From assembly GCF_040183065.1 (NCBI RefSeq), contig NC_091132.1, forward strand, positions 161,408,602-161,472,601: a stretch of 64,000 nt of DNA. Reading direction: 5' to 3'. The stretch's first letter is position 1. Each line of letters starts with the position of its first letter. The notes beneath the pieces were generated by a model. The model saw only the letters and a list, made by a program, of their open reading frames with translations. It did not search any database and was not told the origin of the DNA. This DNA is from Periplaneta americana. Taxonomy: Eukaryota > Arthropoda > Insecta > Blattodea > Blattidae. The position numbers were made by a program, and so were the translations under genes. Below, one piece after another: positions 38,515-48,025 of the stretch.

Positions 38515-40806
38515 CACGACAACTACTGGTCAGAATAGAGAAATGTTCCTATGAAATTTACGAGAACTGGAATAATTAATAAAGTTAATAAAGATAATAA
38601 AAAATACTAGTCTAAAATTAAGAATAACGATACAGTATACAGAGTTTTATGGTCAGTGATATCAAGTGTGGAAAGCACTGACACGTTTCAATATAAGTGT
38701 TCTAACTAATATTAACAATAAATACCGGTACAGTTCTTTACCAAAGAGGAAAGTAAAAATAAGAAACAATAGTGTCATGGATGGATTACGTTTACTCCTA
38801 CACCTCAATATCGTGAATATATTTTAGAAGTTCCCAACAGATACAGTCATAAAATATGATAACCTAATATTATGTATATTATGGATTTATTAATTTGTCC
38901 TACAGAATATATCTGTAATATTGATAATTAATATTTGACGAGAAAAATTCGCTCCGGCGCTGGGTATCGAACCCGGGTTCTTGGTTCTACGTACCAAGCG
39001 CTCTGACCACTGAACTACGCCGAATTCTGTCATTATTACAGATATTATTCTGCAGGACAAATTAAAAAATCCATAATATTCTCACTGCTAGCAGTGCATA
39101 TAACTGCGGAATCTCAGCCAAACAAGTCACTCAGCTGAGTGCGCCACTAGTATAATGGCAGTTGACATTGGACAAAAACGTCAACATATATGCCTGACTT
39201 GGAGTCAGATCACAAAGGGAAACACTGAAGGATGAAGGTTCGATCCGATGCTGTGGATTGAATTCGGCGTAGCTCAGTGGTCAGAGCGCTTGGTACGTAG
39301 AACCAAGGACTGGGTTCGATCCCCGGCGCCGGAGCGAATTTTTCTCCTCAAATATTAATTGTTAATATTATGCAGGTTATAACTGGTGATTAGGATACAC
39401 TGCAGATATGTTACAAATATGAAAGAGTGAGCTGACAGACGATTTATGAAAAGTGTTTATTTTTACACATTGAGCAGCAATCCATTAATGGCAAATAATA
39501 ACAAGAACTCAGGCTACAAAGAATAAAATTGCAAAACTAAAATCAAACACTGTACTGGACACTGTATCTTCGCACTTATTTTAGAAAATAATAAAGTAAC
39601 AGCTGAAATTAACTTTTAAATGTAAATATTAAAATATTACCACAGTCTAGTATATACAGTCACGAAGCTTGAGTTGTGAGGGTACTAGGAACAATAGACT
39701 TTGCAGGTATTATTTTGCATTGTCTGTAATGAGCCAACAGTAGCGATCCTAGTGGTTAGCAACTATCTATGGAATCATATTTATTACATATTGAGTTTCG
39801 TGACTGTATATACTAGACTGTGATATTACCATATTTAAAATGTAGGATGTATTGAAATAAGAGGTGTAACAATTTCACATAGAGGCTCCGTTATATCCCT
39901 CTTGGTACAATGGTATTGGAACTGTCTGCGACGAAGACAATACAAGATTAATATTGGAAGAAGAACAGCCATCGCACAATGTGCTCTACATACCTCAGTT
40001 TCATATTTTATGCAAACAAATTCAGTTGGCACTGCACTTTCCTTAACTTCCCTCTCTGAAGTGAGATCACAGCTGTGATCCACGCATTCTGTCTTTATTC
40101 CAGCCACGTGGAGATCCAATAAACTTCCTTCCTGCAGAAGAGAGAGAGAGACATAATATGATATATTTAACAGTTTGCAAGAATGTGAATAGTGCTAAAT
40201 GTTGCACTCTACTCCTCTTAATAGATATTGATTGCTACTTAAGACACATGCGAAATACAATAACGACAATAATTGACAGTGAAATAAGAACAAGATATAT
40301 TTACTGCTAAAGTGGAAAATATGTCGGAATGACATGTTTCACAAGAGCTCATCTATGTTTGTTACGATGGTGCTTGACTTTACAGCTGTATCTGCCTACC
40401 GTATGTATTTGACTGCTATACAAGCAGCTACTCACGTAGGGAATAATTCAGCTTCCTTCCTTAACGCACCTCATTAAAGTACAACTATTCATTATAGTTC
40501 AGTTGTTCAGCCAATGAGAAATCACCATTGTAGCATTATAAAAGCGCAAGTATCGATTATTCTCGGATATGCAATCGAAAGACAACTAGCGAAAAGACAC
40601 GGAGGCTGGAAATCCAATACTGTCGCAGAAGGTTATGTTCTGTTACTATAATAATTAGCGTTAATTGTATGTATGTATATATGTATTTATTCACACTGCA
40701 ATGGGTATATACCCAGTGGCAGTGGTACACTCAATAATGGCAATAATAAACTTATTAATTAAAAATACAATTAATAATAATACTAATAATTAATACTAAC
40801 AATAAC

Positions 40807-40844
<38 letters not shown>

Positions 40845-43800
40845 CAACAGGGAATATCCTAAATTAAATGAAGCACGATCACTTAAAATTGTAAATAATA
40901 TTCAAATAAATTCAATTTGTCATCTCGTTTTTCAATTCCAAATCAATTTCCAGGTTATATCAAGACTAATGTTCTTGTTATTCTCTAGATTATATCAAGG
41001 TCAATGACATTCGTTCCTCGGAAAAAATAAATACTTTTGCGTCTGCACACATCTCACAATTTAGGTCAGTTTCAAGTTAGAAATATGGTCGAGCATAAAA
41101 AGTCGCATGAACCTTGCCTATAATGGTAATTAAGACGCTCGTATGAAAATTATTAAACCCGCTTGCGCTCGTTTCATAAACAAACAGTCCACACCTGTGG
41201 AGTAACGGTTAGCGCGTCTAGCCACGAAACCAGGTGGCCCGGGTTCGATTCCCGGTCGGGACAAGTTACCTGGTTGAGGTTTTTTCCGGGGTTTTCCCTC
41301 AACCCAATATGAGCAAATGCTGGGTAACTTTCGGTGTTGGACCCCGGACTCATTTCACCGGCATTATCACCTACATCTCATTCAGACGCTAAATAACCTA
41401 AGATGTTGATAAAGCGTCGTAAAATAACCAACTAAAAAAAAAATTAAAAAAAAAATAAAATAAACAAACATACTCGCGTCTTAATTACTACCATTATAGG
41501 CTCGTTGCATAATGTACTAATTCATGAAAGGCATTCTGATTGAATGACATTTTAAAACTAAGTTCTTGTAAACGTCCTTTATCAGCTCCAAAAATATTAA
41601 ATGTAAAAAGAAGCACGTAACACGTGACATGAAGGCAAGTACAATGGACTTTAGATAAGAAATTTTTTAGTTCATATAATGTCTGCTAACTATAAACTGG
41701 CAGATACACTCAAGTAACCTTATGTCATATTCTACAATGTTATACACGTCGCATATAGAAATTACTAGGGGTCCGATGTTGATGAGAAGTCATCTTATTT
41801 TTCACATTAAGACGATGCTTGTTAATATAGTAATCTTTTCTATGTTAATATCAACGTAAAAAAGTAATTTCTTATATTGCATTTTTTGACGTTTTTGAAC
41901 TAATACGTAGTTTTTATATTTTCTTCGCATTTTTTAGTCATTTTGAATGTTTTGAAGAACTTATAGATCATTTGGAAGGCATCTTACTTTCTTTTTTAAC
42001 CAAATAGATCAGTAGTACTTACCTACAGAATAAGTGAATAACAGTGAAATTTGAGTTTTATAGTTTACATCATATATGTAACAGATAACTCATCGCTATG
42101 TTAAAATTGGCAGCACTTTGAAGAGAACAACCGCCAGGATCGCCACCCATCCTCCGTAAACGAACACGAGATGTCAGTACAGTCGCTAATGCAATTTAAA
42201 TGGGAATTATGACGTGACTCCTTACGTAACAACTAGATAGCAGCGTAGTAAACCTGACAAAAGTTGTTAACGTCAAAGCCTATAAGGCCGACCTATCTGT
42301 TACATATATGATCTAGGGTTTAAGTAAGGACTTTGACTGCTTCTGTTCTTTTGTCAGTACGAGGGTTCTCTAGAATTTATGTTTGGAAGGGGGGAAACTT
42401 TCACCATGTCCTGGATGGGACGTTGTGTCCTCAACATGGTTCGGAAGGAATGTTTACTGTAGTAGACAGTATTGTTAACACATAGAATGCAAGAATGCAC
42501 GCTGCACCCACTATTTTTTTATCAATACTCCCTCATCTGAAAGATCCGGTAACAAAAGTAAAGCGCGGAAGGAAGAGGAGAATGAAGGCACTGACATGGA
42601 CCTCCCCTGATTGAAACACAAAGTCTATAGTTTTTTTCTTAAAACCTTCATTTTGTTGCATGTTCTTATCTTTACTTACTTACTTACTTACAAATGGCTT
42701 TTAAGGAACCCGAAGGTTCATTGCCGCCCTCACATAAGCCCGCCAGCGGTCCCTATCCTGTGCAAGATTAATCCAGTCTCTATCATCATATCCCATCTCC
42801 CTCAAATCCATTTTAATATTATCCTCCCATCTACGTCTCGGCCTCCCTAAAGGTCTTTTTCCCTCCGGTCTCCCAACTAACACTCTGTATGCATTTCTGG
42901 ATTCGCCCATACGTGCTACATGCCCTGCCCATCTCAAACGTCTGGATTTAATGTTCCTAATTATGTCAGGTGAAGAATACAATGCGTGCAGTTCTGTGTT
43001 GTGTAACTTTCTCCATTCTCCTGTAACTTCATCCCGCTTAGCCCCAAATATTTTCCTTAGCACCTTATTCTCAAACACCCTGAACCTATGTTCCTCTCTC
43101 AGAGTGAGAGTCCAAGTTTCACAACCATACAGAAGAACCGGTAATATAACTGTTTTATAAATTCTAACTTTCAGATTTTTCGACAGCAGACTGGATGATA
43201 AGAGCTTCTCAACCGAATTATAACACGCATTTCCCATATTTATTCTGAGTTTAATTTCCTCCCGAGTGTCATTTATATTTGTTACTGTTGCTCCAAGATA
43301 TTTGAATTTTTCCACCTCTTCGAAGGATAAATCTCCAATTTTTATATTTCCATTTCGTACAATATTCTGGTCACGAGACATAATCATATACTTTGTCTTT
43401 TCGGGATTTACTTCCAAACCGATCGCTCTACTTGCTTCAAGTAAAATTTCCGTGTTTTCCCTAATCGTTTGTGTATTTTCTCCTAACATATTCACGTCAT
43501 CTGCATAGATAAGAAGCTGATGTAACCCGTTCAGTTCCAAACCCTGCCTGTTATCCTGAACTTTCCTAATGGCATATTCTAGCGCGAAGTTAAAAAGTAA
43601 AGGTGATAGTGCATCTCCCTGCTTTAGCCCGCAGTGAATTGGAAAAGCATCAGATAGAAACTGACCTATACGGACTCTGCTGTATGTTTCACTGAGACAC
43701 ATTTTAATTAATCGAACTAGTTTCTTGGGAATACCAAATTCAATAAGAATATCATATAATACTTCCCTCTTAACCGAGTCATAAGCCTTTTTGAAATCTA

Positions 43801-46247
43801 TGAATAACTGATGTACTGTACCCTTATACTCCCATTTTTTCTCCATTATCTGTCGAATACAAAAAATCTGATCAATAGTCGATCTATTACGCCGAAAACC
43901 GCACTGATGATCCCCAATAATTTCATCTACGTACGGAGTTAATCTTCTCAAAAGAATATTGGACAAAATTTTGTACGACGTCAACAAAAGTGATATTCCT
44001 CGAAAGTTACCACAGTTGGTTTTGTCCCCCTTTTTAAAAATAGGTACAATTATGGACTCCTGCCATTGTTCTGGTACAATTTCCTTTTCCCAACTAGCAA
44101 GTACAAGTTTATAAATTTCGCTATATAATGCACTCCCACCCTCTTGTATTAATTCTGCTGGAATTTGATCGATACCTGGAGACTTGTACTTTTTCAGATT
44201 TTCTATCGCAATTTCGACTTCTGAAAGCGTGGGTTCGGGTATAAATGGCTGAGCAGTTTGTATTTCAATTTCGTCCCGATCATTTCTATTTGGCCTATGT
44301 ACATTTAGTAGTTGCGCAAAATAGTTTTTCCATCTGTTTAGGATTGATGGAGTCTGCAAGCAAGTCACCATTCTCATCCTTGATCACGTTTACCCTTGGC
44401 TGATATCCGTTCTTAAATTCCTTTATACCCTTATATAAATCTCGAATGTTTTTATTCTTACTATTTGTTTCTACCTCATTCAGTTTTTCCTTCAAGTAAC
44501 CTCTCTTTTTATTCCTAAGTATACGACTTGCTTCCCGTCTTTCATTGAAATAATTATCTCTCTTCTCCTCAACTGGATCCTGTAAGAATTTCAATTTTGC
44601 CTGTTTCCTTCTTTCTACTACCATGCAACAATCTTCATCAAACCACGGTTTCTTTTTCTTAGTTTCATAATAACCTATGCTCTGCTCAGCTGCAATTTTG
44701 ATACTATCTCTGATATTTTCCCACACGCTATTAACATCTAATTCTTTCTCAACTTCGTCGGAACTTTCTAAAGTGGCAAACCTATTCGAAATTTCGACCT
44801 GATAATTTTGCTTAGCTTCCTCGTCCTTTAATTTCAAAATATTGAATTTAGTGATATTAACATGTTGCTCTACTCGCTTGGCTACTGATAATCTTTCTCT
44901 TAATTCTCCAATCACCAAATAATGGTCAGAATTACAGTCTGCACCCCTGAAAGTTCGAATATCTACTATACTAGTATGTCTCCGTTTATCTATCAAGATG
45001 TGATCTATTTGGTTGTGTGTCAATCCATCTGGAGAAGTCCAAGTATATTTATGTATATCCTTATGGGGAAATGTTGTACTTTTGACAATTAAGTTTTTCG
45101 ATGTGGCAAAGTTGACTAATCTAACTCCATTGTCACTACTAATTGCGTGTAGACTCTCTTTTCCAATAGTTGGTCTAAAAATATCCTCCCGTCCTACTTT
45201 AGCATTGAAATCCCCCAATAAAATTTTCATGTGATATCTAGAGAACTGATCAAAAGTATGTTCCAATTCCTCATAGAAGCTATTCTTTATATGGTCGTCT
45301 TTCTCTTCTGTAGGGGCGTGAGCATTTATAACTATGATGTCGCACCATCTACCCTTAAGTACTAAATATGATAACCTGTCACTGATAAATTCGACCTTTT
45401 TTACTGCTGATTTTATTCTTTTATGAACAAAGAATCCTGTTCCTAATTGGTGATTATTGTTTCCTTCCCCATAATACAACAAGTAATCTCCTATTTGTGA
45501 TATGCCATTCCCATCTAACCTAACCTCTTGTACTCCTACGAAGTCTATTCTATATCTAGCCAGTTCTTTTGCTACTAATGTTACCCCTCCTGTTCTATAA
45601 AGACTAGTTACGTTCCAAGTGCCAAATCTCAAATCCTTATTCCTTTGCTGTGGTCGTGCCAGAGAATCAGTCCTATTCCGAGGCTTATAGGGATACGTAA
45701 CAAGCTGTTTTTTACGGTGATGGGTTGTTAGCCCTTCGCCCAACCCCCAAACTGGAGGACCACCCCTTATCGGCTGTCCACGACTGCTTATTCAATATAT
45801 TCGCAGCTACCCTCCATATCTGGAGGCCATCTCCTCTATCCGCAACCTGAGGACGCGCCATGCCGTGGTGATAGGGACCCACAATACATGGGTTCTTATC
45901 TTTATCTTAGCCAAATTCCAGGAGTTGCCTTCTTTCTCAGAGATTGGCAGGGTAGTCAGTGAAACAAGGTAACTGATTTTTAAGAAGTTGTGGTGCGAAT
46001 ACGGTGAATAATATTTAAATGTCATTTTCTTTCAATTTTATGTCATTTTTCAATTACGTTAAGGGCATTTTAATGAGCATTTTAAGTAGATTTTTAGGTC
46101 AACATCCGCCCTCTAGAAATAATTACATAACAAGAGATCCTCAATTTACCTCAGATAAGGGCTTCTTCTCATCTGTATCAGTGCAATCATTTGATTGTAT
46201 AGCCAATGGGTCGACCTCAGGTTCCTTCTTGATCACATCCATCACGA
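32318..46247 (-). CDS. C2H2 zinc-finger gene 2, four exons, apparently intact
   Basis: Exon A is complement(46150..46247) with ATG at 46242 ([16 protein letters not shown]...). Exon B is complement(39994..40131) ([20 protein letters not shown]...). Exon C is complement(35467..35549) (...[19 protein letters not shown]). Exon D is complement(32318..33659) with the fingers. Phases 0, 0 and 2 hold throughout and all borders are GT/AG. The predicted protein is about 550 residues: an acidic N-terminal module with psi-K-x-E sites (IKKE, IKTE, IKYE) and a finger array, so probably a nuclear DNA-binding regulator. Exon C is the least conserved of the three paralogues. Introns hold MITEs, SINEs, a full-length LINE and tRNA-like modules. 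It is divergently oriented to gene 3, whose first coding exon lies 6.5 kb away. Confidence 0.88.
33825..34880 (+). pseudogene. LINE reverse-transcriptase 3' tail, with nested SINE
   Basis: Forward frames give KFLGLKID-like [45 protein letters not shown] and [20 protein letters not shown]. These are the closing motifs of jockey/CR1-type LINE ORF2 proteins (LGxxID, YxSxxxxGIxFWG, GVKIFNxLPxDIK). Frame breaks are numerous. The SINE at 33951-34185 interrupts it. It lies antisense in the last intron of zinc-finger gene 2. Confidence 0.7.
33951..34185 (-). mobile_element. tRNA-derived SINE, copy 2
   Basis: The minus strand starts at the GTCCACACCTGTGGAGTAACGG head, with the body CAACCCAATATGAGCAAGTG and TTACGACGC-complement tail. 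An exact 11-bp duplication TGCTATTAGAT flanks it (33940-33950 and 34186-34196). It is inserted into the LINE tail. Confidence 0.92.
34885..35460. other. Intron of gene 2, nothing identified
   Basis: AT-rich, without supported features. Confidence 0.4.
35770..35800. repeat. (GAT)n microsatellite, left half
   Basis: About ten GAT units immediately before the TA-flanked TIR element. The tract resumes after the element at 36804, so the element apparently split one microsatellite. Confidence 0.85.
35803..36800. mobile_element. TA-flanked TIR element X, copy I (998 bp)
   Basis: Left end GGTGGCGGATGTTGATGA and complement of right end GAGGCGGGTGTTGATGA form inverted repeats of about 17 bp, bordered by TA (35801-35802 and 36801-36802). 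The body is colinear with copy II (41768-46113), sharing for example GGAAGGGGGGAAACTTTCAC. No transposase was recognised, so it is non-autonomous. Confidence 0.75.
36804..36839. repeat. (ATG)n microsatellite, right half
   Basis: About eleven ATG units after the TIR element; continuation of the tract at 35770. Confidence 0.88.
37030..37930. other. GC-richer unassigned block, possibly a dispersed repeat
   Basis: Differs in composition from the surrounding AT-rich intron and contains short open frames on the minus strand with no recognised motif. I see no termini and no second copy in this window, so nothing firm can be said. Confidence 0.3.
38198..38366. mobile_element. hAT-type MITE, copy 2 (left end shortened)
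   Basis: The body is the same as copies 1, 3 and 4 (AGCGATCCTAGTGGTTAGCA), with the right end intact. The left end jumps from ACAGTC straight to ACAAAACTTGAG, which fits a deletion between two ACAGTC repeats of the inverted end. It abuts a (TAC)n tract. Confidence 0.75.
38366..38520. repeat. (TAC)n trinucleotide microsatellite, imperfect
   Basis: About 150 bp of TAC units with scattered TGC, TAT and CAC variants. It starts exactly at the right end of MITE copy 2. Confidence 0.92.
38951..39024 (-). repeat. tRNA-like module, minus copy
   Basis: On the minus strand TTCGGCG pairs with CGCCGGA as an acceptor stem, with a D-arm GTTCAGTGGTCAGAGC, an anticodon arm TTGGTACGTAGAACCAA (anticodon position GTA, but C at position 33) and box B GGTTCGATACC. 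It is enclosed by inverted arms of about 50 bp (near 38876-38925 and 39031-39080). A second copy lies inverted at 39263, so it is a tRNA-derived repeat. Confidence 0.65.
39263..39335 (+). repeat. tRNA-like module, plus copy
   Basis: Sequence nearly the same as the minus copy at 38951, with a perfect D-arm GCTCAGTGGTCAGAGC and box B GGTTCGATCCC, then the shared tail GAGCGAATTTTTCTCCTCAA. It is the inverted partner, about 240 bp away. Confidence 0.65.
39642..39822. mobile_element. hAT-type MITE, copy 3
   Basis: A full 181-bp copy with ends ACAGTCTAGTATATACAGTC and its complement, flanked by the 8-bp duplication ATATTACC (39634-39641 and 39823-39830). It lies 172 bp beyond the splice donor of exon B of gene 2. 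Confidence 0.9.
40801..40850. repeat. (AAT)n microsatellite
   Basis: About 35 bp of perfect AAT units with AAC-rich ends. Confidence 0.88.
41126..41506. mobile_element. Hairpin-type inverted repeat split by a SINE
   Basis: Arms at about 41126-41158 (CTATAATGGTAATTAAGACG) and 41471-41506 (CGTCTTAATTACTACCATTA on the same strand) are complementary. With the SINE removed, the loop is only about 30 bp. Probably a small foldback MITE. Confidence 0.55.
41187..41459 (+). mobile_element. tRNA-derived SINE, copy 3
   Basis: Head TCCACACCTGTGGAGTAACG, box B GGGTTCGATTCCCGGTCGG, the full conserved body and a long A-rich tail. The exact duplication ATAAACAAACA flanks it (41176-41186 and 41460-41470). 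It is well preserved, so relatively young. Confidence 0.93.
42079..42302. mobile_element. Short-TIR MITE (8-bp duplication)
   Basis: A 224-bp insert with ends TAACAGATA...TATCTGTTA and an exact 8-bp duplication CATATATG (42071-42078 and 42303-42310). Copy I of the host element lacks it. No coding capacity; probably hAT-driven. Confidence 0.8.
42701..44377 (-). CDS. LINE reverse transcriptase and C-terminal region (second part of ORF2)
   Basis: Continues the endonuclease frame after a one-base shift. The RT signatures are [38 protein letters not shown] and [12 protein letters not shown] (catalytic YADD), then [10 protein letters not shown] and LLYGCETW. The C-terminal region has [20 protein letters not shown] and a basic [15 protein letters not shown] motif, as in RTE-group proteins. 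The stop is at 42701, 26 bp before the 3' end. The first Met of this open frame is not a natural start; the protein should be read through from the upstream endonuclease. It lies on the same strand as zinc-finger gene 2, within its first intron. Confidence 0.88.
   Translation of the reverse strand: MRMVTCLQTPSILNRWKNYFAQLLNVHRPNRNDRDEIEIQTAQPFIPEPTLSEVEIAIENLKKYKSPGIDQIPAELIQEGGSALYSEIYKLVLASWEKEIVPEQWQESIIVPIFKKGDKTNCGNFRGISLLLTSYKILSNILLRRLTPYVDEIIGDHQCGFRRNRSTIDQIFCIRQIMEKKWEYKGTVHQLFIDFKKAYDSVKREVLYDILIEFGIPKKLVRLIKMCLSETYSRVRIGQFLSDAFPIHCGLKQGDALSPLLFNFALEYAIRKVQDNRQGLELNGLHQLLIYADDVNMLGENTQTIRENTEILLEASRAIGLEVNPEKTKYMIMSRDQNIVRNGNIKIGDLSFEEVEKFKYLGATVTNINDTREEIKLRINMGNACYNSVEKLLSSSLLSKNLKVRIYKTVILPVLLYGCETWTLTLREEHRFRVFENKVLRKIFGAKRDEVTGEWRKLHNTELHALYSSPDIIRNIKSRRLRWAGHVARMGESRNAYRVLVGRPEGKRPLGRPRRRWEDNIKMDLREMGYDDRDWINLAQDRDRWRAYVRAAMNLRVP
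44295..45743 (-). CDS. LINE apurinic-type endonuclease (first part of ORF2)
   Basis: Starts [13 protein letters not shown]. The endonuclease motifs are [49 protein letters not shown] and [11 protein letters not shown], ending in [11 protein letters not shown]. The nearest known group is the RTE endonuclease (annotated in many genomes as craniofacial development protein 2-like). A Lys/Glu-rich linker follows to [10 protein letters not shown], where the frame ends after a one-base change near 44350 and the RT continues in the next frame ([12 protein letters not shown]). A 5' leader of about 150 bp separates the start from the element end. Confidence 0.87.
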   Translation of the reverse strand: MGEGLTTHHRKKQLVTYPYKPRNRTDSLARPQQRNKDLRFGTWNVTSLYRTGGVTLVAKELARYRIDFVGVQEVRLDGNGISQIGDYLLYYGEGNNNHQLGTGFFVHKRIKSAVKKVEFISDRLSYLVLKGRWCDIIVINAHAPTEEKDDHIKNSFYEELEHTFDQFSRYHMKILLGDFNAKVGREDIFRPTIGKESLHAISSDNGVRLVNFATSKNLIVKSTTFPHKDIHKYTWTSPDGLTHNQIDHILIDKRRHTSIVDIRTFRGADCNSDHYLVIGELRERLSVAKRVEQHVNITKFNILKLKDEEAKQNYQVEISNRFATLESSDEVEKELDVNSVWENIRDSIKIAAEQSIGYYETKKKKPWFDEDCCMVVERRKQAKLKFLQDPVEEKRDNYFNERREASRILRNKKRGYLKEKLNEVETNSKNKNIRDLYKGIKEFKNGYQPRVNVIKDENGDLLADSINPKQMEKLFCATTKCT

Positions 46248-46528
46248 CTGAAACAGACATGTAAGTGTTGACATATCTGCGAAATGTAAGCTGCTGAAAG
46301 AGACGTATTCTAAGCCATATTATTTTGCTCGTACTTCCTGAACTGATTATAATATATCATACAAAAATATAGAATACCTTAAATATTTGTAAGTATGTCG
46401 GTATGCATTCGATTATGCACATTTCTGATGTACAGAATAAGACCCCAGTCCTGTATAAACTCTTAAGGCAATGTTTTGTATGTGTATGGTGGGTATGTTT
46501 ATATAAGCATGCGCTAGAGTGTATTAAT

Positions 46529-46706
46529 CACTGTCTAGTATATACAGTCACGAAGCTTAAGTTTGGAGGGTACTAGGAATAGACTGTAACGGTACTATTT
46601 CGCATTGTCTGTGATGAGGTGATAGTAGCGATCCTAGTGGTTAGCTATTATCTATGAATGCATATTCCCTACGTACTGAGCTTTGTGACTGTATATACTA
46701 GACTGT
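46529..46706. mobile_element. hAT-type MITE, copy 4
   Basis: Same ends (CACTGTCTAGTATATACAG... and ...ATATACTAGACTGT) and body as copies 1-3. An exact duplication is no longer visible. A mariner begins 8 bp further on. Confidence 0.8.
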
Positions 46707-46714
46707 TGTACATA

Positions 46715-48023
46715 CTAGGTTCAAAAAGTTCCCGGAATTTGCTAGTATCATAGAAACAACGTACCTTAAACACTATTCTACAGCATTCCCTTCAAAATAG
46801 TTGCCTTCCGCAACAACACACTTTTGCCAACGCGTGTATAATTCCTGGAAGCAGGCCTGGAAGCCATTTTGTGAAACCCGTCTTAGTGCTCTCGTCGCGT
46901 TTGCGATAACCTCTTCAGCATTAAATCTCCGTCCTTTCAGATGACTTTTCAGACGGCGAAACAGAAAGTAATCAGGTGGTGAGAGATCAGGAGAATATGG
47001 TGGGTGATCCAAAGCAGTTATGTTGTGCCTGGCAAGAAAATTCTTTACAATAATTGCGCGATGAGCAGGTGCATTGTCATGCATAAGGAACCAGTTGTTT
47101 TCTACCCACTTTTCTGGACGTTTCCTTCTCACTGCGTCCCGGAGGCGACAGAAGATTTCTACGTACAATTCTTTCGTTACAGTACGACCTTCTGGAATGA
47201 ACTCGTGGTGGATGAGACCCTGAGAGTCGAAGAAAACTTCCAACATAACTTTGCCTTTGGAAGTGTCCCTAGGAAATTTTTTCTTCTGAGGAGATGTTTT
47301 CGATTTCCACTCAGATGACTGTCGTTTAGGGACTGGGTCGTACAAGTAGCACCAAGTTTCATCACCAGCAATAATTATGTTTAAGAAATCACCACCTTCA
47401 TCAGCCATACTGATCATGACCCCAGCAAGAGTCATTCTTGTTTCTTTCTGTTCTGCCGACAACATTTTCGGAACTAACTTCTGAGACACGTAATGCATGT
47501 TGAGATGCTTGTGAAGAACATTGTGTATACTTCCGACTGATATTCCGACCTCTGCTGCTATCTCTTTTATGGTTTTACGTCGGTCGTCCCTCACAATATT
47601 ACGCACACGCTGAGCGATTACTTCATTTGTTGCAGTTGTTGGTCGGCCGCTGCCTACGTCATCTTTGATGCTATCGCGGCCACCAGAAAAGCGTTTATGC
47701 CAGGCATACACTTGAGTTTTTTTCATTGCTGCTTCGCCATATGCTTCTTCCAACAATCTTAATGTCTCTGCAGGAGTTTTGTGTAACAAAACACAGAACT
47801 TGATGTTTGTACGTTGCTCTGTGGACGTAATTACAAAATGCGACGAACAAACAAAACACTATGATAAACAATTGCCTACAACTCAAAACCAACAATCGCC
47901 ATTATCAACAAACTTTAAGTAAATGACATCATGAATGTTACCAACAAAACAAATGTATAATATCCGTTATTATATATTAATACGAAAAATGGTAGTAAAA
48001 TTCCGGGAACTTTTTGAACCCAG
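46715..48023 (-). mobile_element. Mariner element, nearly intact
   Basis: Inverted ends CTAGGTTCAAAAAGTTCCCG and, on the complement, CTGGGTTCAAAAAGTTCCCG extend to about 27 bp, with TA duplications (46713-46714 and 48024-48025). It is 1.31 kb, the standard mariner size, with an almost complete transposase on the minus strand. It sits upstream of the first coding exon of zinc-finger gene 2. Confidence 0.93.
46773..47858 (-). CDS. Mariner transposase (DD34D), start codon apparently lost
   Basis: The open frame runs from a stop near 47859 to 46773. It begins ...FVITSTEQRTNIKFCVLLHK with no ATG before residue 22 of the conserved part (AAMKKTQVYAWHKRF). Two helix-turn-helix regions (AYGEAAMKKTQVYAW; KEIAAEVGISVGSIHNVLHK) precede the catalytic core: GDETWCYLYDP (D1), MHDNAPAHRA (D2) and YSPDLSPPDYFLFRRLK (D3). 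The spacing is typical of mariner DD34D. No internal stop or frameshift is seen, so the copy is broken, if at all, only at its start. Cut-and-paste transposition at TA sites. Confidence 0.88.
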   Translation of the reverse strand, partial: CFVCSSHFVITSTEQRTNIKFCVLLHKTPAETLRLLEEAYGEAAMKKTQVYAWHKRFSGGRDSIKDDVGSGRPTTATNEVIAQRVRNIVRDDRRKTIKEIAAEVGISVGSIHNVLHKHLNMHYVSQKLVPKMLSAEQKETRMTLAGVMISMADEGGDFLNIIIAGDETWCYLYDPVPKRQSSEWKSKTSPQKKKFPRDTSKGKVMLEVFFDSQGLIHHEFIPEGRTVTKELYVEIFCRLRDAVRRKRPEKWVENNWFLMHDNAPAHRAIIVKNFLARHNITALDHPPYSPDLSPPDYFLFRRLKSHLKGRRFNAEEVIANATRALRRVSQNGFQACFQELYTRWQKCVVAEGNYFEGNAVE

Positions 48024-48025
48024 TA

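Larger units (their letters stand above)
42675..45891 (-). mobile_element. Full-length RTE-like LINE with 13-bp target duplication
   Basis: Inserted in element X copy II. An exact duplication GTTCTTATCTTTA flanks it (42662-42674 and 45892-45904). The 3' end carries a short GTAA tandem tail, as RTE-type LINEs often do in place of poly(A). It is 3.2 kb, with endonuclease and reverse transcriptase separated by a single frameshift near 44350. The close match of the duplication and open frames over about 1,000 codons indicate a recent insertion. Confidence 0.9.
41768..46113. mobile_element. TA-flanked TIR element X, copy II, with nested LINE and MITE
   Basis: Left end GGGGTCCGATGTTGATGAG and complement of right end GAGGGCGGATGTTGAC, bordered by TA (41766-41767 and 46114-46115). 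Removing the LINE (42675-45891) and the MITE (42079-42302) with their duplications leaves about 0.9 kb colinear with copy I. The right end lies only 36 bp inside the intron from the donor of exon A of zinc-finger gene 2. Confidence 0.75.

Noticed and set aside
38311-38579. Poly-Val and poly-Leu proteins
   Set aside because: Both frames are translations of the (TAC)n microsatellite.
38951-39335. tRNA-Tyr pair (GTA anticodon position)
   Set aside because: Lacks U33, has no typical Tyr features and occurs as an inverted repeat pair within a hairpin. Better explained as a repeat module.
46721-47895. Additional genes on the plus strand within the mariner
   Set aside because: Open frames there are shadows of the minus-strand transposase.
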